A stretch of 64,000 nt of DNA from Xenoacremonium recifei (lineage: Eukaryota > Ascomycota > Sordariomycetes > Hypocreales > Nectriaceae), in NCBI GenBank assembly GCA_012184525.1, contig WOFQ01000031.1:62001-126000 (forward strand), given 5' to 3'. The translations under genes and the position numbers were made by a program. Below the pieces are notes generated by a model that did no database searches, was not told the DNA's origin, and saw nothing but the letters and a program-made list of their open reading frames with translations. Shown here piece by piece: positions 20,267 to 31,482 of the stretch (positions within the stretch are counted from its first letter, which is position 1; the number at the start of each line of letters is the position of its first letter).

Positions 20267-22327
20267 ATGGCAAAGCAGCAAAGTATGGACAATATTGTTT
20301 CGGCAATCCAGCAAAGACAAGCACGATCGCTGCCTCCGTCCTTGCTGGATGACGACCATGACTTCAGCTCACATCCCGCCTACCAGGGCGTTTTGCAACG
20401 CGCGGCAGAATCCCTGCAGCCTTCCCAAAACGCTTTGGTGGGCTTCAAGAACATTTGCTTTTCTCCAGACGGAAAACAAATTGCCGGTGTTGCAAGCATC
20501 TATGGAGAACTGAATGCCGCGCCTGCAACCCGCTTGGCCATCATCAATGTCGAAGACGGGGCAACATCTATGGTAGCCGAGCGGCCTGGCTCTGATACCA
20601 ATCCTCAGTGGTCACCCGATGGGAAGACGGTGGCTTTCTTATCCGAAGACAAATCTGGAAGCCAGCTATTTCTTCTGGACATTGCATCGGGCTCCGTGAA
20701 GAAGGCCAGCGACCTCAACGGCACTATTGACCAGATTTACTGGTCGCAGAAGGGCGACAGCATACTCATGATAGTGGCAGGATTGGGCGCTGACGTGAGC
20801 GGAATTCAAGGCGGAGTTGCCATCCAGTCCGATGATGATGATGCAAACGCCTGGAAGCCGAAGAAAATCCTTGGGCCGCCGAAGGATGCCTACCGGAACA
20901 CATACCTCTATAACCTACTCTCTGGCTCTTTGAAGCAGGTTGGGCCTCCAACCCTGAACGTCTGGGAGGCAGCTTGGCTCTCCGAAACATCTTTTGTCGG
21001 CATCTGCTCCGAACTTCCCGGCGAGGAAGACTGGTATCACTCGTCGCTTCGAGAGGTCTCTCTTGTTACAGGAGAGGTTAAGGAGGTCTTCACAACCGAT
21101 GTCCAGATGCAATGGCTTACCGCATCTCCAAGCGGAGCACACGTGGCTCTTGCCGTTGGTATTGCCAGTGATCGAGGAATCTTCACCGGCGACTTGCATA
21201 TCTTGGATGTAGCGAGCGGGGTGACAGAGCGCATCAGCGCCGTCAATGTCAACGTCAATCTCATTAGCTGGGCTAGCGATGAAGTTCTCGTGGCTTCGGG
21301 CTTCCCGGATGGTGCAGATATGGTTTTGCAGTACAATATCGCGACCGGGCAGGTACAAGAGCTCTGGAGGGGTGTCCAAGAAAGCGTCAGTACGGAAGTG
21401 GTTGCTGAAGTGTCTGCTGTCATGAATCCAGACCTTCAAGTGGCCTTTGTTCGCCAGGGTTGGTTCAGCGCACCGACACTGGTCATCGCCTCTACCGGCG
21501 GAACCCGCGAGGTCAAGAAGTTCGGTGCTATGGAGCTAGAAGAGAAACTGCAACAGCTTGGCCAAGCGAAGTCGTTGACGTGGAAGGCCCCGGATGGTCT
21601 CGAGATCTACGGGTACTTCATCGCTCCATCGACTCAGGGCCCGCATCCAACTCTTATGCACATCCACGGAGGCCCGGTCTGGGGTTGGAGACCTCGATAT
21701 TTGGCCCAAGACCATATGGTTCTCGGTCTTCTGGAAGCTGGGTTTGCCATATTTGAGCCCAACCCCCGTGGATCGTGGGGTCGCGGGCAAGCATTCACTA
21801 AACATGTCTACAACGACATGGGAGGAGTTGATACGCATGACTATCTTACTGGACTCGACTCACTCGTGGATGCCGGCGAGGCTGATCCTTCCAGGCTGGG
21901 CGTCTTCGGTAACAGCTATGGCGGTTTCATGACTTCCTGGCTCATCACCCAGACCGATCGTTTTGCTGCGGCATTATCTTCCTGTCCCGTCACGGAGTGG
22001 GTGAGTGAGCACCTCACATCTAATCTGGGTATATTTTGCGGCGACTTTTTAGCCGATGACATCCATGATCCCACTGGCCAGTACTTTACTCGATCTCCGC
22101 TGCATCATGTAAGGAAAGTAAAGACCCCGACACTGGGGCTTTGCGGCGGAAAAGACAAGAATACTCCGCCAAGTCAGGCAATCATGTTCCATCAAGCTCT
22201 CCTGTACCAAGGAACCAAATCGGCAGTTCTTATGTATCCTAATGAAGGACATGGGATGAGGCGTTTCCCAGCTGCGTTTGACGTTGCAGCTCGACATGTC
22301 GACTGGTTCAAGCATTATCTTATGTAG
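20267..22327 (+). CDS. Prolyl-oligopeptidase-family (S9C) serine peptidase, acylaminoacyl-peptidase-like
   Basis: A single exon of 686 residues. The N-terminal half is a seven-bladed propeller with WD40-like segments such as TNPQWSPDGKTVAFLSEDKSG. The C-terminal alpha/beta-hydrolase domain has the oxyanion segment HIHGGPVWGW, nucleophile motif GNSYGGF (Ser550), Asp630 in GGKDKN and His662 in NEGHGM, a complete catalytic triad. No signal peptide is present, so it is probably cytosolic. Members remove acylated or short peptides, and related hydrolases in fungal clusters can cleave esters or amides. The start at 20267 is supported by the nearby leader and family length. Direct involvement in the pathway is uncertain. 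Confidence 0.88.
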   Translation: MAKQQSMDNIVSAIQQRQARSLPPSLLDDDHDFSSHPAYQGVLQRAAESLQPSQNALVGFKNICFSPDGKQIAGVASIYGELNAAPATRLAIINVEDGATSMVAERPGSDTNPQWSPDGKTVAFLSEDKSGSQLFLLDIASGSVKKASDLNGTIDQIYWSQKGDSILMIVAGLGADVSGIQGGVAIQSDDDDANAWKPKKILGPPKDAYRNTYLYNLLSGSLKQVGPPTLNVWEAAWLSETSFVGICSELPGEEDWYHSSLREVSLVTGEVKEVFTTDVQMQWLTASPSGAHVALAVGIASDRGIFTGDLHILDVASGVTERISAVNVNVNLISWASDEVLVASGFPDGADMVLQYNIATGQVQELWRGVQESVSTEVVAEVSAVMNPDLQVAFVRQGWFSAPTLVIASTGGTREVKKFGAMELEEKLQQLGQAKSLTWKAPDGLEIYGYFIAPSTQGPHPTLMHIHGGPVWGWRPRYLAQDHMVLGLLEAGFAIFEPNPRGSWGRGQAFTKHVYNDMGGVDTHDYLTGLDSLVDAGEADPSRLGVFGNSYGGFMTSWLITQTDRFAAALSSCPVTEWVSEHLTSNLGIFCGDFLADDIHDPTGQYFTRSPLHHVRKVKTPTLGLCGGKDKNTPPSQAIMFHQALLYQGTKSAVLMYPNEGHGMRRFPAAFDVAARHVDWFKHYLM

Positions 22328-22489
22328 GTGCCGTTCATGATCATGTACTTCATCTTTACGAGCCGCGACTGTAAGAGAACTAGCCTTTCTCTAGTTGGTG
22401 CGAGATTCTAGGAAGAGATCAGATAGTCTGTAGTGTCACGGTACTTAACAGCCCGAAAGCTAGAATCCGAACAAGTGTCCTTGATATCC

Positions 22490-23317
22490 CTACAGACCTC
22501 CTCCACTGAGAATATTGGCTGCCGCCTCTTTGATAGCCCGACTTGCAATCAGGAATAGACTCGGCCCGACACTGATCCTCGCAACTCCCATCGCAGCAAG
22601 GTCGGCCGTCGTCAATGCTCCTGGCGCCTCGGCCAGCTTCACGGCCACCCTGCCATCCAACTCCTTTACCAACCTTTCGACCTGTGCACTCCGTATCCCA
22701 CGTCCGCTGCCGCCCCAGTAGAAAACTGTCGTAGCACCTGCGTCGAGGTACGCCCTCCCACGCCTGACGGCCTCGTTCATTCTATCCTCCTCGGGCAACT
22801 CGTTCTCAAGACGAAAGATGTCGCATCGAGCATTGAGGACAAAGTCAGGACATCCCGCTTCTCTGGCAGCTTTGAGGGCTGTTTTCAGCCGCTTTACTTG
22901 CTCGTCGACGCCGTAGAGCGACCCGTCGACTCCCTGAGCAAAGCCGGCTGCAGGAATGCTATCCTCGATGTTGGCACCCGATACTCCGAGCTTCACAGCA
23001 TCAGACACAACATCTGCGATGCTGTCCCCGTAACCATCCTGTAAGTCGGCGCTCAGCGGCAGTCCAGCGGCAGCACACAGGGGGGCTATGCCAGCGATAG
23101 CTTTGAGATTCTGTTGAAGAGTGAGGTCTTCGTCCTGAATGCCGAGACTGGCTGCGATAGCCCAGGAGGCGGTGGCAATGGCCTTGACAGGCTGCGCAGA
23201 AGAGGAGTTGAGGGAAGTGACAGCGTCAAAGGAAGCGCGATCCCAGATGTTGGGGAAGACGACGGGCTTAGAAGGGACGTGGAGAGCTTTGAGAATTTTT
23301 GCGGCCTGGTTATTCAT
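22490..23317 (-). CDS. PEP mutase / isocitrate lyase superfamily enzyme
   Basis: A single exon of about 275 residues starting MNNQAAKILKALHVP at 23317. The open frame extends 51 codons further upstream, but that part lacks family similarity. Recognisable segments are PVVFPNIWDRASFDAV, the metal and substrate loop SADLQDGYGD, ANIEDS and LNARCDIF. These place it with PEP phosphomutase / 2-methylisocitrate-lyase-like proteins (carboxyvinyl-carboxyphosphonate mutase annotation class). Members form or break C-C or P-C bonds next to an oxo-acid enolate, giving pyruvate or related products. In this context a lyase acting on a substituted malate or isocitrate is plausible. The short KKCGH-type loop of true isocitrate lyases is not seen. 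Confidence 0.85.
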   Translation of the reverse strand: MNNQAAKILKALHVPSKPVVFPNIWDRASFDAVTSLNSSSAQPVKAIATASWAIAASLGIQDEDLTLQQNLKAIAGIAPLCAAAGLPLSADLQDGYGDSIADVVSDAVKLGVSGANIEDSIPAAGFAQGVDGSLYGVDEQVKRLKTALKAAREAGCPDFVLNARCDIFRLENELPEEDRMNEAVRRGRAYLDAGATTVFYWGGSGRGIRSAQVERLVKELDGRVAVKLAEAPGALTTADLAAMGVARISVGPSLFLIASRAIKEAAANILSGGGL

Positions 23318-23528
23318 GGCTGATCGATGAGTATCAACTGTCAGGATGTAGATAACGATGCCCTGAGGTAAGATATTGGAACGTGACTTGGTGTGTTCGC
23401 AGAGATGTATTTCCAAGGGCGCACCAGTGAGGGGTAACAAAGGCAAATGATTATGACTCATAACTCGCATAACTACTCAACGAAGCATTTCTGAGCCATC
23501 TGGTATTTAATAAAAAAGATCCTCAGAT

Positions 23529-25239
23529 TTACACCGCCTCGTACCCTTGAATCGTCTCCAGCTCCCTCTCGGCCTTTGTTGGAAATTTGGGCATGAAGCG
23601 AAATAACGTTGGGCCAAGTCCAGCTAAAAGAGCAGCACCACCACACATGCCCACCATGGCCGTGAAACCTCGGGTGTAGTCCGGTGCGTCTTTGGAAGGC
23701 CACATGTAACTACCGTAAATCGCAGCGAGATTCCCAACAGCATTGATAGCTGCGATTGCCACGGCTCGCTTCTCTGTTGGCAGTGCCATCTCTTCTGACG
23801 CCCAAGTAAGGATCAACGGGAAAGCGGCATAAATCCCTGCAATATAGAAGCAGATGAAAGCATAGCGAACAGAGGTGCTGTCCTTGACGGTGACGATGAT
23901 AATTCCGGAGACGAAAGCCATTAGGAAGCCGAAGACAACATGGAAATTTCTGTTCCGGAGGCGATCGGAAGATATGGGTGTAAGAACTAAGAATACCGTG
24001 CCGACAATCCTATCGAATGTTAGTTCTAATTTTGAAGCAAAACAAGATAAATCTCTCGAGGAGGAACTCTTACCATATAGGAATCGTCATCCACTGTGCA
24101 TGAGTTCCAGTATAGCCCATGTCACTAAGAACAGTGGGAATGAAGTAGCTGATGGTGGCACAGCCATTGTCAAGAAGATACAATGCCATGAAGACGTAGG
24201 TCCTTAGGTCGCAAATAGCGGCTTTAAATGCTTCCAGAGGTTTCAGGATGGCAGTGGCTTGCAATGCATTAGCCTTCTTATCGTGCATAATGCGGATGCT
24301 CGCCAGATGACGCTCTTCAGGACTCAGGCGGCGAGTTGTAACGGGATAGTCAAGTAGGATGAATTTGCATCCAATGGAGACCACGACTGTAATGACACCC
24401 TCGAGGAGAAAAAGCCATCGCCAACCTTCCATGCCTCGGGCACCCTCGAGACCGGCTATGATCGCCCCGGACAGAAGGCCACTCACTGCACCCGCGATAC
24501 AGAGAGCAGAGAAGAAGATTGAGAAGCGTTTACCTATTGATAAAATGTCAGATCTCAGAGCCTTACACCTTTTTCTTTCTCCAGCTTACCGATTTCGCTC
24601 CTCTTGTACCAGCATGACATGAGATACATGACGCCCGGCATAAATCCCGATTCAATAACACCCAAGAAGAACCGGCAAATCAGAATGGCGTGGTAGTTCT
24701 TGACTTGAGACATGCCGGCCACCAGCGTGCCCCATGCCGCCATGAGTCCAGGGATGTACCAAGACGGAGGGCAACGAGCCAGGACCAAGTTGGAAGGAAT
24801 CTCGAAGATGAGATAACCGATAAAGAAGATGGAAATGAGCATAGAGTAATCTGTTCATGCAATGTCAGTCGACTGGCAAAACACCCGAACTTCTGTGGTT
24901 CACTTACTTCCGTCAGTCAGATTCAAGTCTGCACTCATCCCGGCGGCCTTAGCATTGCCCTGTTTTGTTCTTATTAATTTGCGGACTTCTTACACATGCC
25001 TCCACGCTGAAACTCACGATGTTGTTGCGGTCCACGTATGCAAGCACACAAATGAACCAAAGAACAGGTATCATGTACAAATCAATCTTCCTCACCAGGC
25101 GCTTCTCATCTTCTGTATCAGGTACATACTGGTCGATGCTGGCCTGGAGGTCATATTTCCCTTGGGCAGTCGCAGTTGTGGGAACATTTGTCAATTCTGG
25201 AGCGTCTGTTACATCCGCGGTTTTCTTGACAGGGTCCAT
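23529..25239 (-). CDS. MFS transporter, Dal5/Tna1-like family (second copy)
   Basis: At least five exons. The start MDPVKKTADVTDAPE at 25239 is followed by KIDLYMIPVLWFICVLAYVDRNNI, then a short exon near 24908-24956 (about NAKAAGMSADLNLTDG). Later exons carry ILICRFFLGVIESGFMPG and GARGMEGWRWLFLLEG, the same signatures as the MFS gene at 1069-2700. The final exon ends KAERELETIQGYEAV at 23529. Twelve membrane segments are expected. Family members import organic anions, so uptake of the pathway's starting acid is a reasonable guess. It is divergent from the FMN oxidase gene across a 994-bp promoter with a near-palindromic CGG-N6-CCG site. Confidence 0.87.
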
Positions 25240-26233
25240 CGCATGAACAATGGATGAAGGTTTCAGTTGGTGAGAGATACTGATGGAGAGGTAAGTGTAA
25301 AGATGGCAGAGATGGCTAATAGCTAAGTTGATCTACAACAATGGAATGAACTGTCCCTTTTTAAAATCTACTCTCTACAACCTTGGTGTCGACTATCAAG
25401 CCCGAATAAGTAAGAGTTGTTATCAACATCTACGAGATAGAGCTACCCTAGTTCCGGACTATATCTTTGTCTGGGCTTCCCTTTGGGTTTTTTATCTTTG
25501 CTACAATGCTTTCAGGAAATACTCTCACCGTTGAAACTTCAAACTGGGGTTGCCTGTGGTTATGACAGGGATTCGCGAGTCGACATACCAGAATGAGCAT
25601 GACGCCAATCCAGTCGATCCAATGGATTAAGTACTAAATGGTTCCGATCACCTACTACCTTATCTTGAATTTCGCTATTGGCCGGCTTAATCCCAGCTTA
25701 TCGCGCCTTCAGTTCCAAACAGACACGGAAAAACGACTGTTGATCGGGTCGAACCGATCAGATACTAGGTCTAGTGGATGCGGAAAATCCCGACGATGAT
25801 GATAGGGAGCTCAAGCCAAACGGAGCATCATTAGTCTAAATGGAAGCTGGTAGGGAAAGCTCACTAGCCCTTTACCGTGCTTAACGCCTGCGGTTTCGCC
25901 GTTGCTTGCTCCATGCTAAGTCCTTATCAGGGTTGCCTGATGGCGATTATAACAGAGACAGCATTATGAGGGGCTACCTGAATTATCCGTAGCTTAAAAC
26001 GTACTCTCTCGGCCGAGTCGCATTGCCAGAAAGCTGTTAGGTTCCTCAGGGTTGGTGTACGCAACACCGCCTTACGATTATCCACGAATTGCTAGAAAGG
26101 TTGCCTCGCCTTATAAATTATCTCGATTCATAAGCTGGGTATTTTGAGCTTGTTTCCTTTATTGTTTGGCGCGACTGGATCTACAACCGTACTGAAAAAA
26201 ACTTCGTCTCTAACACTATCCCTCCTTATCGCC
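25240..26233. other. Divergent promoter: MFS / FMN oxidase
   Basis: No gene is supported in these 994 bases. The notable element is the near-perfect 20-bp palindrome at 25741-25760. The remainder has mixed composition without repeats that I can recognise. Confidence 0.55.
25741..25760. promoter_or_regulatory. Near-palindromic CGG-N6-CCG site
   Basis: TGATCGGGTCGAACCGATCA is a 20-bp palindrome with a single central mismatch pair. It encloses CGG-GTCGAA-CCG (25745-25756), the spacing also found twice at 19924-19959. It is about 500 bp from both flanking start codons. Regulator binding is inferred. Confidence 0.5.
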
Positions 26234-27486
26234 ATGGCACAAATGGCCCAGATCCCAGAAGGAAAGACCTCCCAGCAGGAGGTCTTCACCATCAGTGACA
26301 TCCGAGAAGCTGGCGCTCCTAACATGGACCCCAAATGGTTGACGTATATCAACGAGGGTGCCATGGATCTTATCACCGTCAAGGCCAACGAGGCGTCTTA
26401 CGATCGATATCGCATCATGCCTCGCATCCTCAGAGACGTCGCTCAGGTTGATACTAGCACGTCTTTATGGGGTAGTAAAGTTTCGATTCCTTTCAGTTTC
26501 TCACCAGCTGCTATGCACTGCCTCGCACACCCGGACGGTGAAGTGGCCACTTCGCGAGCAGCAGCAAAAGCTGGAATCGCTATGGGGTTGTCCCACTGGG
26601 CAACGCGGTCCATGGAAGATGTCATCCAGGCTGGGAAGGAGATCGGTTCTGAGAATCCATACGGAATCCAGACTTCTAGTGCGTCCAAGAGGGAGCCTAT
26701 GATCGAGTTGGTTACGAGAGCGAATAAAGCTGGGTTTAAGGCCTTGCTCGTCACCGTCGATTCTCCTACGTTAGGTCGACGACTAAACGAGTAAGTGAAG
26801 TGTCTTTGATATCTCTATAAGTCTTACGTTCAGGAAATAGCCTAACCACCATCCTCTCTTGGAACAGGTATCGAAATGGTATTCAGCTCCCCAAAGGACT
26901 AAACTTTCCCAACCTCTCATTCGATCCCAGTAGCTTCCGAGCTACTGAGCGAGATGCTAGTACTTCCTTTAGCGATTTCATCCCATGGCTCACAAGCATC
27001 GTACCACCAGGAATGGAAATTTGGCTGAAGGGTATTTATACGCCGGAGGACGTTATGATCGCCGCTAGCTTTCCGTCCATTCGGGGAATCATCGTCTCCA
27101 ACCACGGCGGTAGGCAACTTGACGGGGCACCAGCGACTCTGGAAGCACTTCCTGATTGCGCGGCCGCGGTAAAGAGCATCAACGCTGCCCGTCCACAAGA
27201 GAACAAATTAATGCTAGGCATTGACGGAGGGATTAGGAGAGGCAGTGATATCTTCAAAGCCCTCGCTCTGGGAGTGGACATGTGCTTTGCAGGTCGCATC
27301 CCCATATGGGGTCTGGCTTATAACGGGCAGCAAGGAGTAGAGAAAGCGCTGGAGATACTGAAGGACGAGTTGGAAATGTGCATGAGGCTAGCTGGATGCA
27401 AGACGTTGAAGGATATTGGACCCGAGTGCCTTGCCATTGTTGAGGGCGGCTCGCCGGGACTTATCAGGAGGTTGTCTAAACTGTGA
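26234..27486 (+). CDS. FMN-dependent 2-hydroxyacid oxidase/dehydrogenase (lactate/glycolate oxidase family)
   Basis: Two exons (26234-26790, 26868-27486) give 391 residues. The start GCCATGG at 26234 has a good context; an ATG 90 bp upstream would add a hydrophobic but non-conserved leader. The barrel carries SFSPAAMHCLAHPDGE, VTVDSPTLGRR, EIWLKGI (catalytic Lys), SNHGGRQLDG (active-site His and Arg) and IDGGIRRGSDIFKALALGVD (phosphate-binding). There is no cytochrome b5 domain, so it is of the single-domain oxidase type. It oxidises an L-2-hydroxy acid to a 2-oxo acid, using O2 or another acceptor. The usual QLY segment reads IQTSS, a variant region also seen in fungal members as I recall them. 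The substrate is unknown. Confidence 0.87.
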
Positions 27487-27554
27487 GAATACATCAAAAG
27501 TTAGAATACGGCGTATGCCCTGTCTTGGATAATCTTATTTGGCTATTAAAATAA

Positions 27555-29206
27555 CTAGACGATGTAGGATTCGATAGACTTCTCTAGCTCTTCACACCTC
27601 TCTTCAACATTCTCTCCACCGTTGTCTCGTTCGGCCCAGACCTTTTCCGCGAGGTCAAAGAGACTGACCCGAGCTGGATTCATGTATACCTTTCTCCAAG
27701 CCTTGTGTTTCCGCCTCCCCCAAGCCCGTTGCTCTTCGGTCACAAGCTCTCGCAGCAAGATATAGAATGGCAGACCTGAAGCAGAATCTACCCCAGAATA
27801 CATGCCCGATGTTCTATCTTCTGAAGAGGTTGTTGGCACGGAGTCGATCGCACTCATTATTTCAGACACAACGTGCTGTACCCGGGGTGAAGTGGGCGGT
27901 TCCGAAAATACACGGCGAGACACTATCAAAAGCGCAATATTACTGAAAGCCCGACTCATTGAACGTATATAGGCTGTGTCTGAGGACCGGTCCCCTCTCT
28001 CGTCATTAGTGTCATGTGTTTCGCTGCGATGATACATCCGTACGTCAGTTTCTAGCTCGATCGCGTTCCTATAAATGCTATTTTGCGATCGAGATGCCTC
28101 AGCTGAATCGGCGACTAGATGGGTTGCTCGGGCGAGGAATGTATATGCCTGATGGCAGCAACCTGTCATTTCAAAGAAAGAGGGCTGCTGTTCATCGAGG
28201 ATTTTGCTGTGAGCAGACCTGTTGAACCAGGAAGTCAAAGAGATCCTCGGCCGGCGGCGATGAAATACGCAGAGGCCAACGTCTAAAAAGGCGAAACGCT
28301 GCATAAGTAGCTTTGGGATGAATGATCTTAAGATGCTCTCATGAGAGTCGAGATATCCAAGTTCGCCCATTATGAAATAGGCCATATCTAGATGTACTTG
28401 AGCAGAAAGACAATCAGTGCCACTAAAGGCAATGGCAGCTGGTTGTAAAATAACAGCAGCTAGCAGAGCCTGATCTTCGGAGAGTATGCCCATGCCCGAT
28501 AGTGGCCCCTGATCGTCCTCGTTGCCTAGTGACGAGCAACGCGAAGGCTTCCAATTAGCCAACTCTGATCGGATAAGCTGGATAGCTCGCTCCTGCTGAG
28601 ATATGGCTTGTTGAATGGAGCAATAGCCCGAAATGTGCATATGCTCGGCCGCGCATGATAGAATAGTCTGCAATAAGACGGGATAATTTAGAGCAAGAAC
28701 AGAAAGCTTTCGGTAAGGGTTATTTAGTCCATCCTGAGCTTGAAGTTCACCAGAGAGCTTGTCGACATCTACAAATGTTGCTTTCGTGAGCCATACGAAC
28801 TAAGCAATGCGCATTTGGGGCTCGGCCTACAGTATGTATATGCCACAAACTCGTCTGCCTGCTGAAAGACTGAATGGGTGGTCTTCGGAAGGACCGTGAT
28901 TTCAGTCTCCAATGGAGATGGCACCTCTTGGACCGGACGAGGACTTTGGGGTCCTTGCCGAGGTTCTTTATTGGAAGACTTGTGTCGTCTCGCTGGAGCC
29001 TCATAGGCTATGTTGCTCCAGCGGATTCTGGAGACGTATTCGCACGTCAAACCCCGATTCCGACACCGGCGGCATGTTGGAGTAGCTTCATCACATTTGT
29101 GATGCCCGGAACGGCACTGCACACAACCTCGACGGGATCGCTTTTCGGGCGGCATGGGAGTAGCGAAGCCACTTAGAGTAATGGTATCCGAGGAAGTCCA
29201 GGTCAC
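27555..29206 (-). CDS. Zn2Cys6 transcription factor (fungal_trans_2-like), TF3
   Basis: The N-terminal exon starts at 29206 and contains C-VQ-C-RSGHHK-C-DEATPT-C-RR-C-RNRGLT-C, a canonical binuclear cluster, followed by a basic Pro/Arg/Ser linker. The C-terminal frame (27555-28786 region) continues in helical segments such as LSVLALNYPVLLQTILSC. The two parts are joined by one intron between about 28835 and 28786. The exact donor is ambiguous: the most frame-consistent joins use GTGGCA or GTAGGC donors, and the latter makes an unusually short 31-nt intron. The protein is roughly 500 residues and nuclear. It is convergent with the FMN oxidase gene, with stops 67 bp apart. It is a candidate regulator of the neighbouring MFS, oxidase and reductase genes. 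Confidence 0.8.
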
Positions 29207-29488
29207 CGTGAACCGCAGGTCAAGGCCATTCCCTGGCTACACCTGCAACTGATTTCACCGGAAAGATTATTAACAAGCCCAAGGAAGGAAGCGTCACAAG
29301 GGGGAATGCGGAGAGGGGGTTTGGGAATGCAGGGTTAGTCTATGCCCAGGATCTCTTATCGCTGAGTTCGGTGTTGGATCGGCCCTCAACGTCTAGTGGG
29401 CCGTTTGGGGAGGTGATTCGAGATAAGCAAACGTTATGGGCAGGTTCATGGAAGCCCAGACTTCGTGTTCAATGTTTTTGACGATAAG

Positions 29489-30714
29489 CTACTCCAGCGA
29501 TGCCTTGAACTTGGCCAAACTATCACCGTTTCCCAAGTCCTTCATTGGAGGCATTGGCACCATTCCTTTCTTCTGCTTGAGCTTCGTCTGAAGTGCCTTC
29601 AGTATTGAGTATACGAATGTTAGCGTCGGAACGGGAACGCCGAGTCTCTGAGCCTCTCGCACCGATTCGCCGACGATCACCTCCATCTCCATAAAGTTAC
29701 CCTGGGAAAGCCTCGTTAGCATTTCTACACCGCTAGACAAATAATAATTAAAGAAAATGAGAAGTCTCAGAACCCCAGGCTGGTTTTACCGTACCTTTTC
29801 AATGTCTTGCTGCATGCTCGGCCGGAAATAAGCATCGATAGCATCTCCCGCCAGCGATACGTCCTCCTGGTCAGGCGCGAGCTTCGCACCAGCAGCTCGG
29901 GCAATATTCTTCACCTCTGTCATTATCGGCAACAAAAGCTCGGGAACTGGTGTTCCGGCGAGTCTCAAACTCGAAGTATCCATCCCAATAATCGCACATA
30001 AAGAATTGTAAGACGCATTGTAAACAAGCTTTCGCCATCGCATGAAGAGCACGTCTTCAGCATATTGACCAGTAGCCTTCCCGCTCGCATTGTATATGTC
30101 GTTGAACTTCTTTGCAGACGCGAGCTCGTCTTCAATGGCAAGATTCGGGTTTCTGAATGCGCCTATGATTAAGATATCGTGATCTTGGTGGAAGATCTTG
30201 CCTGGTTTAAGTTCAGCTGAGCTCATTCGTGAGATGCCCGAGATGACGATATTTGAAGGGAAAGCAGCAATCACGGGCTTTTCGATGTTTATTCCGTTCT
30301 GCACGAGAACAATCGCCGTGTGCTTCGGCGTCACTGCTGGTGCAATAATTTCTGCGACTGTTGGGGGAACATCGGGAATATTCTTGGTGCACACGACGAT
30401 GTAGTCGAAAGGAGCGACAGAGCCATCGCTTACGTCTGGGACCGTTCTTGAAACTATAAATCTTCAGATCAATCGCGTGTTCTTCACATTCAAGGCCCGT
30501 CTCTTTGCAAATAGGGAGGCTTACTTGAGGTCGGCTTCCACGAGGGAATTTCTCCATGGTCAACGGACCAGATATGGAAGCCCTTTTCTTTAACCAAGTC
30601 ATAGTTCGACCTCAAGACACCAGTGACAGCCGCAAGACCACCGGCCTCCAAATTGTAGGCAGTGATCGTACCAATGCCACCGAACCCGATGACGAGAATA
30701 TTTGCCTGAGCCAT
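29489..30714 (-). CDS. Ketopantoate reductase-like (ApbA/PanE) oxidoreductase
   Basis: Three exons. The ATG at 30712-30714 starts MAQANILVIGFGGIGTITA, a Rossmann GxGxxG segment; a TTG codon 12 bp further upstream is not a start. The middle exon has FDYIVVCTKNIPDV and VLVQNGINIEKPV, conserved NADPH-domain motifs. The C-terminal domain has MRWRKLVYNASYNSLCAI, with the conserved Lys and Asn of the family. The last exon (29489 to about 29700) carries GNFMEMEVIVGESVREAQRLGVPVPTLTFVYSIL. Family members reduce 2-oxo acids such as ketopantoate with NADPH; paralogues in fungal clusters act on other branched oxo acids. It is divergent from the aminotransferase gene. Confidence 0.87.
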
Positions 30715-31482
30715 ATTGCGAAGCAAAATACCAGCTTTAAGTAAACCTTTCTTAAAATAAGAAAACTCCAGATATTGCCACAGATGTGTAATACAATGCA
30801 GACACCTGACCAGGATGCTCCGTCAGTCTATATCTGCTCAAAGTAGATCGCGAGATGCTCAATAGCTACTAACTAGCCAGACTAGCTTCCAAAATTCAGC
30901 AACCTCTAGAATTAGTGCTAATTCGAATCGTCCTACCTAGACAAGGAAGGGCTTCAGATCCGCACTATAGAGCATAAGTCGATTGGGTGAACGACTCGGA
31001 CTTGAGGTAGGATTTGAGGGCGTGATCGGCGGATTTCCCAGAGTGGAAGGGCGAGTCGCGGAAGGATCTTAGACGACTCCACGGGTAGTTCCGAACACAC
31101 CACATTGATACGCCAACACAACGATATTTATCCTGGCTGATAAGAGAGACCAACCTAGCGTGCTCGCATCTACTCCGGGCTACCAATCGTTGATGCCGTC
31201 GATTTGCTCCGCTTCTCACCTTGCGGCCGAATCGCATTGCCATTAACGATAAGGAGCAGCGAGTTACCTTGTCTTCCGACTTCCCGAGATCGGATTTCCG
31301 ACGTAATGCATTTGGACATATTGAGCTCATCTTGTAAGCCGTATGGCGAGTTTAAAGATCTCGGACCAGTAAGGCAACTCTGCCTGCACCTACATAATTC
31401 ATTATTCCATGGAAGATTCTAATCTCCACTGGTGTTATTTCTCATAGGTCTCAATTCAAGGGTATCAAGTCTAAGATCCATC
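30715..31482. other. Divergent promoter: ketopantoate-reductase-like / aminotransferase
   Basis: No gene is supported; small frames on both strands lack features. One CTACTCCGG word lies at 31170-31178, a half-element of the type paired in other promoters of the block. Confidence 0.5.

Noticed and set aside
22490..23470. Longer N-terminus for the PEP-mutase-like protein
   Set aside because: The 51 extra residues have no family similarity; MNNQAAKI at 23317 matches the usual start.
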